Below, in pieces: positions 1-8,978 of a stretch of DNA of 64,000 bases. Source of the DNA: Xanthomonas prunicola (lineage in GTDB: Bacteria; Pseudomonadota; Gammaproteobacteria; Xanthomonadales; Xanthomonadaceae). Numbering within the stretch: position 1 is the stretch's first letter; each line of letters starts with the position of its first letter. The stretch spans positions 124,001 through 188,000 of the forward strand of contig NZ_PHKV01000005.1 in assembly GCF_002846205.1 (NCBI RefSeq), written 5' to 3'. Below the pieces are notes generated by a model. The model saw only the letters and a list, made by a program, of their open reading frames with translations. It was not told the DNA's origin and searched no databases. Both the position numbers and the translations under genes were made by a program.

Positions 1-1
1 A

Positions 2-877
2 ATGCGCAAGGGCCTGGTGGCATTGGGCGATGCCATCAACAACCATGCGATTATGTGCTGGTATAGCGCCTCGCACGACGATGCCATCCAGCGTTCCTAC
101 CGGCTGGCACTGGATGCCGAACAGGCCTTAGACGCCGGCGATTTTCGGTTGGTGTTCCAGCCGCGCATCGATCTTGCAAATCTCTCAGTGACCGGCTTCG
201 AAGCCTTGTTGCGCTGGCATCACGCCAGTCTCGGCCCGATTGGCCCGGACGAGTTCATCCCGTTGTTCGAGAAAACGGCGCTGATGTGCACGGTCACCAA
301 TTGGGTGATCGAAACTGCGCTGGTACAACTGGCGCAATGGCGAGCGCTGGGGCTGGATTTTTCCATCTCCATCAACTTGTCGTCGCGCGACTTCGGCAAC
401 ATCAACCTTGCTGCCGATGTGATCAACCGTTGCAAGGATCTGGCGATTCCTACCACTCGCATCGAGCTGGAAATCACCGAAGGCCGCTGGCTGCGCAGCA
501 ATGTCGAAGCGGTACCGCGGCTGCGCGCATTGCGCGATGCGGGCGTGAGCGTGGCCATCGACGATTTCGGCACCGGCTACAGCAATTTCGGCTATCTCAC
601 CGAGTTACCGATCAATGTGCTCAAGCTGGACCGGTCCTTGGTCACCGGCATCGCCAACAAAGCCGGCATGCAGATGCGTGCCGAAGCAGTGGTACGCCTG
701 GCCAACGCCTTGGGCTATCGTACCGTGGCCGAGGGCATCGAACATGCCGACGAAATCGCCTTGCTGCGCAGCTGGGGATGCGATGAGGCGCAGGGGTATC
801 TGCTCGCCAAACCGATGGAAGCGCACTTAGTGGCCGACTACGTCAGACAGACCGCGGCCTTGCAACGTCTGCCCTGA
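2..877 (+). CDS. EAL-domain cyclic-di-GMP phosphodiesterase, C-terminal part (5' end outside window)
   Basis: This is the C-terminal part of a protein with an EAL domain, the fold that hydrolyses cyclic-di-GMP to pGpG. Visible signature pieces are FEALLRW (EAL itself), INLSS, EITEGRW, AIDDFGTGYS, LKLDRS, AEGIEH and EAQGYLLAKP. The metal- and substrate-binding Glu, Asn, Asp-Asp, Lys and Gln positions are therefore all kept and the domain is probably active. The ELTES-type motif is altered to EITEG. The reading frame is open to the window edge, so the methionine at base 2 is probably internal and an upstream sensor or GGDEF domain may be missing. Nothing nearby indicates the signal it responds to. 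Confidence 0.85.
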   Translation: MRKGLVALGDAINNHAIMCWYSASHDDAIQRSYRLALDAEQALDAGDFRLVFQPRIDLANLSVTGFEALLRWHHASLGPIGPDEFIPLFEKTALMCTVTNWVIETALVQLAQWRALGLDFSISINLSSRDFGNINLAADVINRCKDLAIPTTRIELEITEGRWLRSNVEAVPRLRALRDAGVSVAIDDFGTGYSNFGYLTELPINVLKLDRSLVTGIANKAGMQMRAEAVVRLANALGYRTVAEGIEHADEIALLRSWGCDEAQGYLLAKPMEAHLVADYVRQTAALQRLP

Positions 878-1006
878 GGTTTGCGACGGCGCGGTATTGC
901 TTGACAGGCAAGCACGCCGCTCCAGATTTATTAGGTCGCAAATGCAGTGCATCGCGATGCGATGCACACACTATCCGTACATGCGATGCAGCAGTGGCCA
1001 AATCGC

Positions 1007-1705
1007 TCAACTGAGATCGTGCAGGTCCTTGCCCAACGGCGCACTCAGTGCCCAGTCGGAGAAACGCACCTTCAGCCCGGCGCGTTCCGGCGTGCAACAC
1101 ATCGGTCCGACCAGATACTCGCTTGCCACCGGGAACGGACACAGACGCACCAGCGGCCAGTGACGGCCGTCCGCAGACACCTGCAAGCGCAACACACCAT
1201 CGGCAACCGTGGCACGAACCCAGAAATCCTTGGGGTCGGCTTCGTACGGACCCGTGGCCCAATCCGACACCGGGTTGGTCAACACGCTACTGAGCATGGC
1301 CCGCCCGTCGCTGAGTTCGATCCCGGCCTTGACCCAGTGCTGCTCGTCCACGCGCACCATGATGCCGGCCTGGTCGTACAACGCTTCGTACTGCGCTCGC
1401 ACACGCAGCTGCGCAGTAAAACCTGCGCCGGCCTTGATGCCGAGAAAATGCCCGCTGTCGCGGGTGAACCCGTAGTGCGTCTTGCGCCAGAAGTCGGTGG
1501 CCTTATCGGTCACCACATCCAGCGTGTCATCACCGAGATCGACTGTCTTCGGCCGGTTGAGCCAGGTGCCCGCCTGCCAACTGCTGTGCTGCGCCATCGT
1601 TTTCCCCGGTTTGGTCTGTTGTGCAAACGCACTGCCACTGAACGTCATCCCGACTACCCCACCCAGCACGCGCCTGCGTGTGCGATTGAATGCTTCATGT
1701 TGCAT
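1007..1705 (-). CDS. DUF1349 exported protein with Tat-like signal
   Basis: A 232-residue protein whose body matches the DUF1349 family (concanavalin-A-like beta-sandwich), with the stretch around YDQAGIMVRVDEQHWVKAG typical of it. The family's molecular role is not settled; related beta-sandwiches often bind carbohydrate. The N-terminus reads NRTRRRVLGG, then a hydrophobic stretch ending SAFAQ, which resembles a twin-arginine signal peptide, so export is likely. It stands alone on the minus strand, convergent with the EAL gene. The 218 bases upstream, before the peptidase stop codon, show no clear promoter. Family call is fairly secure; function is unknown. Confidence 0.72.
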   Translation of the reverse strand: MQHEAFNRTRRRVLGGVVGMTFSGSAFAQQTKPGKTMAQHSSWQAGTWLNRPKTVDLGDDTLDVVTDKATDFWRKTHYGFTRDSGHFLGIKAGAGFTAQLRVRAQYEALYDQAGIMVRVDEQHWVKAGIELSDGRAMLSSVLTNPVSDWATGPYEADPKDFWVRATVADGVLRLQVSADGRHWPLVRLCPFPVASEYLVGPMCCTPERAGLKVRFSDWALSAPLGKDLHDLS

Positions 1706-1923
1706 CGAATGCGCTCCTGCGACTGATGACTGCGGAGTTTACCTGGGGTCAGCGTAGGACCACATGCATGCAGCGCAAGGCCGCGGTTCAACGCAGAGCA
1801 TTGCGGACATGCGTCACCCGCAACGGCGACATACCGCGGAAACGCGTGCCGAATCAGCAGGCAGCCAATGGCGGCGCACACCGCGTCCAGATGCCTGCTG
1901 CCCCAGCCTCACGCGCCCTACCC

Positions 1924-2844
1924 TCAGTCCTGCGCCAATGCGTAATCGATTCCCGCACAGATCGCCGCCACCTGTGCAGCGTTGCATTGTTCGGGCGTGG
2001 CGCGCGGGCTATCCGGATACACCTCGGTGGTTGTGCGATACCGCGCATCGGTGACACCGGCGCATAACCCCAGCCGCCGCACCGGATAGTTGATCACGCC
2101 GTGCCCGACCACCGGTGCACCGATGAGCTGCCCATTCGCATCGGCAGGCGCGATATGCGTCACCCCTGCCACCGCCGCGATCACCGCCTGCTGGAAGGCT
2201 GGCTGCGGGTCTTCGCTGTCGCCGACGAGATAAAAGCCATCCGGAATGCCGCCCGGCACAAACGTTGCACCATCGCGCGCCGCCAAGGCGGGGCGAAACT
2301 CGCTCTCATCGCTGTCGGTGGTTTCGTGCAGATCGATATGCACCAGCATCCGCCCCGTGGTTTCGGCAACCAGCCGCATCAGTGCAGCCGACTCTTCGGC
2401 AGGACTGTTGCCGCGGAAGGCACGATTCGGATCTACCGCGTGGGCATTCCACCGCTGGATGCGCTCATAGCCCCACGGGTTGATACACGGCGCCACCAAC
2501 AGATTGCATCTGCCAGCGTATTCGGCAGCGCGCTGCTGCAGGAATTGCAGCGCACCTTGCACGCCACTGGTTTCGTAGCCGTGCACGCCGCCTGTGACCA
2601 ACACGCACGGCAAGCTGTCATCCCACTCGGCGCTGCGCAGCGCGAGCAGCGGATAGCCACCTTGCGCATGGGCAATGGCTCCGTACTGCACGCGCTGGCA
2701 GCGCACGGCCAGTGCGGCGATCTGCTGCACGACATCATCCGCATAGCTGCGCTGCTTCAGTTGGCGTGCGCGCCACGCGGCGCGCTCCGGCTCACCCCAC
2801 GGTAGCCCAGGCGTGCCGATCGGATAGGGTGCGTTGGTCGTCAT
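1924..2844 (-). CDS. M14-family metallocarboxypeptidase-like protein
   Basis: A zinc peptidase of the M14 (carboxypeptidase/succinylglutamate desuccinylase) superfamily, about 306 residues. The first metal site is GGVHGYETSG (His-x-x-Glu) and the second metal histidine lies in VHIDLHETTD. A late TTEVYPD segment sits where the catalytic glutamate is expected. Residues PCINPWGYERIQRWNA and VDPNRAF are typical substrate-pocket segments. I start at MTTNAPYP (2844) because the longer frame adds 19 residues that run into the terminator hairpin at 2896-2924. No signal peptide is seen, so it is probably cytoplasmic. The substrate cannot be named from sequence. Confidence 0.8.
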   Translation of the reverse strand: MTTNAPYPIGTPGLPWGEPERAAWRARQLKQRSYADDVVQQIAALAVRCQRVQYGAIAHAQGGYPLLALRSAEWDDSLPCVLVTGGVHGYETSGVQGALQFLQQRAAEYAGRCNLLVAPCINPWGYERIQRWNAHAVDPNRAFRGNSPAEESAALMRLVAETTGRMLVHIDLHETTDSDESEFRPALAARDGATFVPGGIPDGFYLVGDSEDPQPAFQQAVIAAVAGVTHIAPADANGQLIGAPVVGHGVINYPVRRLGLCAGVTDARYRTTTEVYPDSPRATPEQCNAAQVAAICAGIDYALAQD

Positions 2845-2895
2845 TGCAGAACCCGGGTGCGAGGAAAGCGCCAAGGGTAAGCGCTCAGCGCGCAG

Positions 2896-2924
2896 AAACA
2901 AAAAGGCCCCGCACTGCGGGGCCT
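2896..2924 (-). terminator. Rho-independent terminator, minus strand, no obvious gene ahead of it
   Basis: A perfect 9-bp stem (AGGCCCCGC / GCGGGGCCT) with a 3-base loop is followed on the minus strand by a T-rich run. It lies just upstream of the M14 peptidase, so it must end a transcript coming from the right, where only a gene remnant is visible. Confidence 0.75.
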
Positions 2925-2950
2925 GTGCAACTTGTCGTGCCTGGCGGTGC

Positions 2951-3080
2951 CTACTGCCACAGCGTTTCGTCCAGATGCTGCTCGATGCGCGCCTTGAACT
3001 GGGAGAGTGGTCGATGCGCGCGGCCTAGTCCTTGAGCATCTGCCATGCCTGCTGCTCCATTGCATGCGCGTCGCGCAATC
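2951..3080 (-). pseudogene. Possible decayed gene remnant ahead of the terminator
   Basis: Two short protein-like pieces lie in different minus-strand frames: MEQQAWQMLKD, then a frame change to LSQFKARIEQHLDETLWQ with a stop codon at 2951, only 27 bases before the terminator stem. This arrangement looks like the 3' end of a frameshifted gene that still keeps its terminator. I do not recognise the family. The reading is speculative because the pieces are short. Confidence 0.25.
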
Positions 3081-3649
3081 AGTCCATCAGGCTTTCTTGG
3101 GGTTCGGCCAAGGGCCCGGCCTGTTTGTTGCGATGTGTCCAGCCTGCAGCGACGCACATGTAAGGACGTGGCTGTTTCAAGTGAACGACGCGCGCGATGT
3201 CCACGTGGCATTGACACGCTGCGAAATCGCAGGCGGACAACGAAGGCGTAAGAGCGCCGTCTGTGTACGCACAGAAGATGCGCTGCGATCAAAGATCAGC
3301 CCGCCAAGCACCGGGCCGGACGTCCTCATTGCCTTACTGGACTTCGACAGCATCCACGCTCATTCGGAACTGTCGGATGCTGCACGCTGCGGTGCAAGGT
3401 AGCCAAGAAATCAAAGGGCTGCACATCCTGCCGGCGCTAGGGACGCGAGCGTGGCAAGAGTGAAATTTTTCCCTGCAATCGATGCCGGCCATTTACAAGG
3501 CTGCAGAAATTTCGCGCTTGCGCTTGATGCGTTGCACAGCAAGCCATTGTGGATGTTCGAGTGCACTCTGGGCAACGCTGGACGCTAGTTGACTGAAAAA
3601 AGTGCAATCGATTGCGCGCAACCGCGCAAGATAACCCTCTCGCGTAAGG
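3081..3649. other. Intergenic stretch, no supported gene
   Basis: Open frames here are short, lack convincing ribosome-binding sites and overlap on both strands. I see no recognisable protein, RNA gene or repeat. Confidence 0.5.
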
Positions 3650-3694
3650 CGAAAACAACACAGGCGCTAACCCCTGTGGGCATCGCGCCTGTGT
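3650..3694 (-). terminator. Probable terminator of the KGG gene
   Basis: A 10-bp perfect inverted repeat (ACACAGGCGC at 3658-3667, GCGCCTGTGT at 3685-3694) encloses a 17-base loop. On the minus strand it is followed by TGTTTTCGC. It sits about 60 bases after the stop codon of the KGG gene. Confidence 0.5.
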
Positions 3695-3752
3695 CCAACG
3701 TCACGCAAGATTTGCTCCAGACCGGCACGCCCTAGGCACGCCGATAACTGGA

Positions 3753-4010
3753 TTACGCGGATTCTTCCTGCGGCTTTGCCTGCTTTGAACGCCCGCCCTT
3801 GCTGCCGATCCGCGACATGTGATCGCGATCGCGGCTCACGGCCTGGCCACCCTTACGGCCAGCTTCACGTGCTTCGTCGCTAGTAAATTCGTGCGCATTG
3901 CCACTGGCGTGAGCGGCTTTACCGCCGCTGCTTGCAAGCACGCGACGCTTTTCCGGATCCAATGCGGCAAAGCCGCGCCGGCTACGGGTAGTGTTTTGTC
4001 CGTCTTCCAC
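3753..4010 (-). CDS. KGG-motif general stress protein
   Basis: A small (85 residues) highly charged protein with Con-10/KGG-type repeats: GFAALDPEKRR, SSGGKAAHASG, EFTSDEAREAGRKGGQA and SRIGSKGGRSKQ. Such stress-induced proteins are predicted to be mostly disordered and are linked to general stress and desiccation responses; the mechanism is not established. I choose the GTG at 4010 because the minus strand has AGGAGG four bases before it, an almost perfect ribosome-binding site. The longer frame starting with TTG has none. The gene is monocistronic, with its own hairpin downstream. Confidence 0.75.
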   Translation of the reverse strand: MEDGQNTTRSRRGFAALDPEKRRVLASSGGKAAHASGNAHEFTSDEAREAGRKGGQAVSRDRDHMSRIGSKGGRSKQAKPQEESA

Positions 4011-4978
4011 TGTGCCTCCTCTCAATGCTTCGGTTACGCCTGGGTAATTGGGTTACCGCAACATTCGTGCCAACCCTGAAAGGCAGATACCGCGGTGCAT
4101 TCGGATGGATGCAGGAAAAAACGGCTGCGCTTGCTGCGCAAATCTTGCACACCTTCATCTCGCCGGACTCTCGGGACTACCTCTAGATGGGTAGCGCTAA
4201 CACCCGGCGCTGTTGCGGATGGAGTGGCTATAGGTGGGATGCGCAACTGCAGAAGGGCAAGCTCTGACGCGTACGACCAACTGCCTCGCCCACGGATGCA
4301 GGCATTGTCTCAGGCTCGCCTGGTGAGGTTGCCACCATGCCTGGTGAAGGGATGGGCCATCACCTTGCAGGCCACTAGATCGTCCTGCCTCCGGCATCGC
4401 TTGGGTGCTGGGTGCCCAGCGCATCGCACTGTCCGGGAGAGTGATGCGCAGAATCGCCATGACAACTCGGACTGCGGCGCAGCGAATGCTTGCCGTCGTC
4501 TTTGGTTAGCGCAAGTGCTCACCGAATCCGCAACCGGCAACGTCCACACGCAGACTGCGCACGCATCGTGACACGCACTGAAGCCTTCAACGACCAGGAG
4601 GCGCTAGACACCCTGCAAGAATGCCTTTGCTCTGCGCGCACTGGTGTGAGTACCCATGGCAGACTCGGACTTCAGACCCGCCCCATCCCCCTGCCATGCC
4701 GGTTGACGCGTGTTGGTGAGGACCGGCTAGAAAGGCGTGGCGAATCGCCCCCGGATAGACGCATACAAAGTCCAATGCAACACCTAAGAGCAGCTAACAA
4801 AACTACTGCGCAGCCGCCAGGCTGGCGCGGCCGGTGCTCGGAATCGGCATGTACCACGCGTACACTCCGGTTCCTGCGCGCCGTCCGCGCCCACCTGACG
4901 GCTGCTCGCTACGTTTTGTTAGCCGCTCTAAGCCCCAATCGTCCCTCCCTGCCCCGCGCAAGGAAGTGATGTCCGCAC
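4011..4978. other. Gap of about 970 bases without a recognisable gene
   Basis: The longest open frame is 4095-4571 (+), 158 codons rich in Arg, Cys and Ser with no family resemblance, and it looks like chance. I see no inverted repeats, transposase pieces or RNA genes. It lies between the stress gene and the SUMT gene that ends the nitrate operon. Confidence 0.45.
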
Positions 4979-5755
4979 TCAACCCACCCCCTGCGCCAAC
5001 ATCGCCCCATCACGGTCGTCGCACGCTGCAGCCGCTTCGGCCAAGGCGTTGCCTACCAGCAACAAGGTCGGCAACCCCGGCGACAGCGCGCTGGCCGTCA
5101 TTCCCAATTCGCCCAAGGTGGTGAGGCGACGCCGCTGCTCCGGTCGCGTTGCGGCCTGCACGATGGCCGCGGGCGTACTGGCGGGCAAATGCGCCAGCAA
5201 CGCAGAGGCCAGCGCCTCGGCACGCCGCAGGCCCATATAGATGCCCAGCGTGGTGCCGCTGGCCGCCAGCGCCCCCCAGTTCGGCTCGCCGTGATCATGC
5301 GTGTGCGCGGTGACGAAGGTGATGCCATGGCAATGGCTGCGATGGGTCAGCGACACTTCCAGCGCGGCCGCCGCCGCAAATGCCGCGCTCACGCCATTGA
5401 TCACCTGCACCCCGATACCGGCGCGACGCAGGAAGCTGATTTCTTCGCCAGCGCGGCCAAACAGCAGCGCATCGCCGCCTTTGACCCGCACCACGCGCAG
5501 GCCCTGCAATGCGTAGCGACGCATCAACCGGCAGATGAATTCCTGCGGTGTCGAACGGCATCCACCGCGCTTGCCGACCCGGATCACGCGCGCCTGCGGT
5601 GCGAGTTCGACGATCTCAGGGTTAGCCAGGTCGTCGAGCAACAGTACCTGCGCCGACGCCAACGCCTTCACCGCCTTGATGGTGAGCAATTCCAGATCGC
5701 CGGGGCCGGCGGACAACACCACCACATCACGCGTGCAGGAAGGTGTGACTGACAT
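4979..5755 (-). CDS. cobA: Uroporphyrinogen-III C-methyltransferase (SUMT), last gene of the nitrate operon
   Basis: Catalyses the two SAM-dependent methylations of uroporphyrinogen III to precorrin-2, the first step to siroheme, the prosthetic group of the NirB nitrite reductase upstream. It is 258 residues, full length for SUMT, with the family motifs SAGPGDLELLTIKAVK near the N-terminus, VVRVKGGDALLFGRAGEE in the middle and GVSAAFAAAA and THRSHCHG beyond. It starts 50 bases after the nasA stop in the same direction and so probably belongs to the narK-nirBD-nasA transcript. It may compensate for the shortened methyltransferase half of the cysG-like gene at 15055-16050. Some annotations would call it cysG or nasF. 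Confidence 0.9.
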   Translation of the reverse strand: MSVTPSCTRDVVVLSAGPGDLELLTIKAVKALASAQVLLLDDLANPEIVELAPQARVIRVGKRGGCRSTPQEFICRLMRRYALQGLRVVRVKGGDALLFGRAGEEISFLRRAGIGVQVINGVSAAFAAAAALEVSLTHRSHCHGITFVTAHTHDHGEPNWGALAASGTTLGIYMGLRRAEALASALLAHLPASTPAAIVQAATRPEQRRRLTTLGELGMTASALSPGLPTLLLVGNALAEAAAACDDRDGAMLAQGVG

Positions 5756-5805
5756 GGGAGATCTCGCTCTGTGTGGAGGGGAATGCGCTCAGGGAAAACT
5801 TGCGA

Positions 5806-8616
5806 TCAGGCAAGTCTTGGTTGCCGGCATAGCCGGGTGAGTTGCGGCACGCACGAGCCGCAGACGGTGCCGCAGCCCAGGCGTTGCTTGAGTTGCGCGA
5901 CATCGGCACCGTCGTCGATGGCGGCGTGAATCGCGGCGGCCGAAACATTCATGCAGGTGCACACGATCGGATCGCTGGGCGCGCTGTGGGTGTGCGCAAA
6001 GACCGACAGCCGTGCACCAAGCCAAGGTTTGCCAGCGAGTGCAGCGGTAAGCAGCGATCGATTGGCCTCACTGGGCTGCGCGGCGGTGAGCAGCAGACCG
6101 TCGATATGGCTGTGCCCGTCTTGCATACGCCAGCCGACGCGGCGCATCAGGCCGCGACGTAGATCGCGGTATTCCAGCACGTCCGCACCGGCCGGCAATT
6201 GCAATGCCGCAACCAGACGGTCGATCCACGCGGCATCGGGCGCGATTTCGCAGGCAGCGTGTAGCACCGCCCACTGGCCGCTCGCATCTTTGTCGGCGCC
6301 GCTCGGCGGCTCGGCATGCAGGCGTAGCGAGGCGTAACCGCAGTCGCGCAGCAACGGTTGCAGTGCCTGCTGCAAAGACAGTGCATCGCCGCGTCGCGCT
6401 GCCAGCAGATGCCAGCCGAACACGGCTTTTTCAACCCGCACGGCAGCGTGTTTGAGCTCGGGCTGCTGCGAGCGTGCATCCACTGCCGGCGTGCTGACTT
6501 CGTTGACGCCACCGCTGGACAGGCTGTGCCCACTCCAATGCATCGACGCAAACACCGTGCCCGAGCGCAGTTCGTCCGACAGTTCCAGCGGTAGCACCAG
6601 AGCGCCGCGTTTGCTCGCGATTTGCACCAATTCGCCCGCCACAAGCCCACGCCGCTGCGCATCGCCTGGATGCATGCGCAGAGCCGGCTCAGGGCTGTGC
6701 GCGAATGCAGCCGCTACCCGCCCGGTACGCGACATGCCATGCCACTGATCGCGCAGACGGCCGGTGAGCAACCGCATCGGGAATTTTGCCGAAGTGGCTT
6801 CAGCCACCTTGCGATACGGCGTGACGTGGAAGTGCGCACGTCCGTTGGCGTGTGCGAATACGCCATCGGAGTAACGCCGCGCCTGCCCCTGCGTGCTGCC
6901 TGCCGGAAACGGCCATTGCTGCGCTCCGTGATCCAGCAACGGGTAATCCAGGCCACCGATATCCAGATCACGCCCAACCGTGAGGGCGCGATGCTCGTCG
7001 AAAATCTGCGCAGTGTTGTCGAATGCGAACAGGCCCTTCCCGCTCGCGGGCGCCAGGCGCGCCTCCAGACGACGTGCCACCTCGTTGGCAATCCACCAAT
7101 CGGCACGTGCCTGTCCGGGCGCTTCCACTGCCTTGCGCACGCGGGTGATGCGGCGCTCGGAGTTGGTCACCGTGCCGTCCTTCTCGCCCCAGCTGGCCGC
7201 CGGCAGCAAGACGTCGGCATAGGGCACGGTGTCGGTGCCGGAGAAGGCGTCCTGCACGATCACCAGTTCGGCCTGATCCAGCGCGGCGCGAATACCCGCC
7301 ACGTCCGGCATCGAGTGCACGGGGTTGGTGCAGACGATCCACACCGCCTTCAGGCTGCCGGCGCGCAGCCGCTCGAACAACTCCACCGCCGGCGCGCCGG
7401 GATTGGGCGAGATGCGCCCCGCCGGCACGCCCCACAGCCGTTCCAGCTCGGCACGATGGTCCGCATTGCCGATCTCGCGGTGCGCCGCCAGCATCGTCGC
7501 CATGCCGCCCACCTCCCTCCCGCCCATCGCATTGGGTTGGCCGGTCAGCGAAAACGGCCCTGCGCCCGGCTTGCCGATCTGTCCGGTCGCCAGATGCAGG
7601 TTGATCAACGCAAGATTCTTGTCGGTGCCGTGCGCCGACTGATTCAGGCCCATGCAATACAGCGATAGCGCCGCCGGGCTGCGCCCGAACCACTCGGCCG
7701 CCTGCACCAGGTCCTCGTGCGAAATCCCGCAGATCTCGGCGCTCATGCGCGGGGTGTACTCGCGCAACATCCGCTTGAGGGCATCGAACTCCTGCGTGCT
7801 TGCCGCAACGAAGCGCGCATCCACCAGACCTTCCCAGATCAGGTGATGCAGCATGCCGTTGAACAAGGCGACGTCGGTGCCGGGTTCGATCGCCAGGTGC
7901 AGGTCGGCCATGGCCGCGGTATCGGTGCGCCGTGGGTCGATCACGATCCAGCGAATGTCCGGGTTGCGTGCACGCGCGTCCTCCAGCCGGCGAAACAGCA
8001 CCGGATGCGCGTACGCCATGTTGCTGCCGGCAAACAGCACGGTGTGCGCCAGCTCCAGATCTTCATAGCAGGTGGGCGGGCCATCGGCGCCGAGCGCCAG
8101 CTTGTAACCGGTGACCGCACTGGACATGCACAGGCGCGAATTGGTGTCGATGTTGTTGGTGCCGATCAGCCCCTTGGCCAGCTTGTTGAAGACGTAATAG
8201 TCCTCGGTGAGCAGCTGCCCGGACAGATAGAACGCCACCGCATCCGGGCCATGTTCCTGGATGATGGCGGCCAGCTTGCTGCTGACATGCTGTAGCGCCT
8301 GATCCCAGCTCACCGGCGCACGCGACGCCTGCCGATGCCGGCGCAACTCCGGCGCAAGAACGCGCCCCTGCGTGCTTGCCACGGTCTGCGGCAATGCCAG
8401 CCCCTTGCTGCACAGGCGCCCAAAATTGGCCGGGTGCAGCGGGTCGCCTTCGATGCCGACGATGCGTTCGCCATCGCGATCGTGCGTACTGTGAATCATC
8501 ACGCCGCACCCCACGCCGCAATAGCAACAAGTCGAGCGCGTGATGCGATACATCGGCCCTGCCGTCTGTGGCTGCGCCGCACTGCCAGGGGACGGTGGCT
8601 GCAGGCCTTCGCTCAT
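5806..8616 (-). CDS. nasA: Assimilatory nitrate reductase, large catalytic subunit
   Basis: Reduces nitrate to nitrite in the cytoplasm using a molybdenum bis-MGD cofactor. It is 936 residues. The N-terminal 4Fe-4S site is visible as C30-x2-C33-x3-C37 and C69 (TCCYCGVGCG ... GRLCSKG). Molybdopterin oxidoreductase segments such as YCMGLNQSAHGTDKN follow, then the molydopterin-dinucleotide-binding region (TGRLRDQWHGMSRTGRVA). The C-terminus carries a BFD-type 2Fe-2S domain (VCTCMN ... GCGTVCGSC) typical of NasA/NarB-type enzymes. I start at MSEGLQPP: its ATG overlaps the nirD stop as ATGA. The longer frame upstream is only an out-of-frame shadow of nirD and nirB. Confidence 0.95.
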   Translation of the reverse strand: MSEGLQPPSPGSAAQPQTAGPMYRITRSTCCYCGVGCGVMIHSTHDRDGERIVGIEGDPLHPANFGRLCSKGLALPQTVASTQGRVLAPELRRHRQASRAPVSWDQALQHVSSKLAAIIQEHGPDAVAFYLSGQLLTEDYYVFNKLAKGLIGTNNIDTNSRLCMSSAVTGYKLALGADGPPTCYEDLELAHTVLFAGSNMAYAHPVLFRRLEDARARNPDIRWIVIDPRRTDTAAMADLHLAIEPGTDVALFNGMLHHLIWEGLVDARFVAASTQEFDALKRMLREYTPRMSAEICGISHEDLVQAAEWFGRSPAALSLYCMGLNQSAHGTDKNLALINLHLATGQIGKPGAGPFSLTGQPNAMGGREVGGMATMLAAHREIGNADHRAELERLWGVPAGRISPNPGAPAVELFERLRAGSLKAVWIVCTNPVHSMPDVAGIRAALDQAELVIVQDAFSGTDTVPYADVLLPAASWGEKDGTVTNSERRITRVRKAVEAPGQARADWWIANEVARRLEARLAPASGKGLFAFDNTAQIFDEHRALTVGRDLDIGGLDYPLLDHGAQQWPFPAGSTQGQARRYSDGVFAHANGRAHFHVTPYRKVAEATSAKFPMRLLTGRLRDQWHGMSRTGRVAAAFAHSPEPALRMHPGDAQRRGLVAGELVQIASKRGALVLPLELSDELRSGTVFASMHWSGHSLSSGGVNEVSTPAVDARSQQPELKHAAVRVEKAVFGWHLLAARRGDALSLQQALQPLLRDCGYASLRLHAEPPSGADKDASGQWAVLHAACEIAPDAAWIDRLVAALQLPAGADVLEYRDLRRGLMRRVGWRMQDGHSHIDGLLLTAAQPSEANRSLLTAALAGKPWLGARLSVFAHTHSAPSDPIVCTCMNVSAAAIHAAIDDGADVAQLKQRLGCGTVCGSCVPQLTRLCRQPRLA

Positions 8617-8978
8617 GTTGCCGGCTCGGTCACGGCATCGTCCTGCTCTACCGGCTGCAGGACGATCCACACTGCCTCGGCCTCCACCTTGATCGGATAG
8701 CGCGGCGCGCAGCCCACGTCCGGGGCGCAGGCCTGCCCGCTCTGCAAGCCGATCGCCCAGCCATGCAGGGGACAGGTCACGGTGTCGCCAGCCACGATGC
8801 CTTGGGACAACGGCCCACCCTTGTGCGGGCAACGGTCGCGCAGCGCAAACACCTGATCGCTGACAGTGCGGAAGATGGCGATCGCCGGCAGTCCATCGAC
8901 CTCCAGCACGCGCGCGCCCAGCACCGGCAAGTCCTGCAGCGCGCACACGCGCACCCATGCGTGATGGTGCATGCTCAT
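8613..8978 (-). CDS. nirD: Nitrite reductase small subunit, Rieske-type
   Basis: Partner of NirB in NAD(P)H-dependent reduction of nitrite to ammonium. It is 121 residues with a Rieske fold. Unlike enterobacterial NirD, it keeps both 2Fe-2S ligand pairs: RCPHKGGPLSQG (Cys-x-His) and TCPLHGWAIG (Cys-x-x-His). The start is fixed by a 4-base ATGA overlap with the nirB stop, and its own stop overlaps the nasA start in the same way, so the three genes are translationally coupled. The start MSMHHHAW is preferred over longer frames that merely overlap nirB. Confidence 0.93.
   Translation of the reverse strand: MSMHHHAWVRVCALQDLPVLGARVLEVDGLPAIAIFRTVSDQVFALRDRCPHKGGPLSQGIVAGDTVTCPLHGWAIGLQSGQACAPDVGCAPRYPIKVEAEAVWIVLQPVEQDDAVTEPAT

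Noticed and set aside
4095..4571. 158-codon frame in the gap before the SUMT gene
   Set aside because: Arg/Ser/Cys-rich, no recognisable motif, and overlapped by comparable frames on both strands; no ribosome-binding site was seen.
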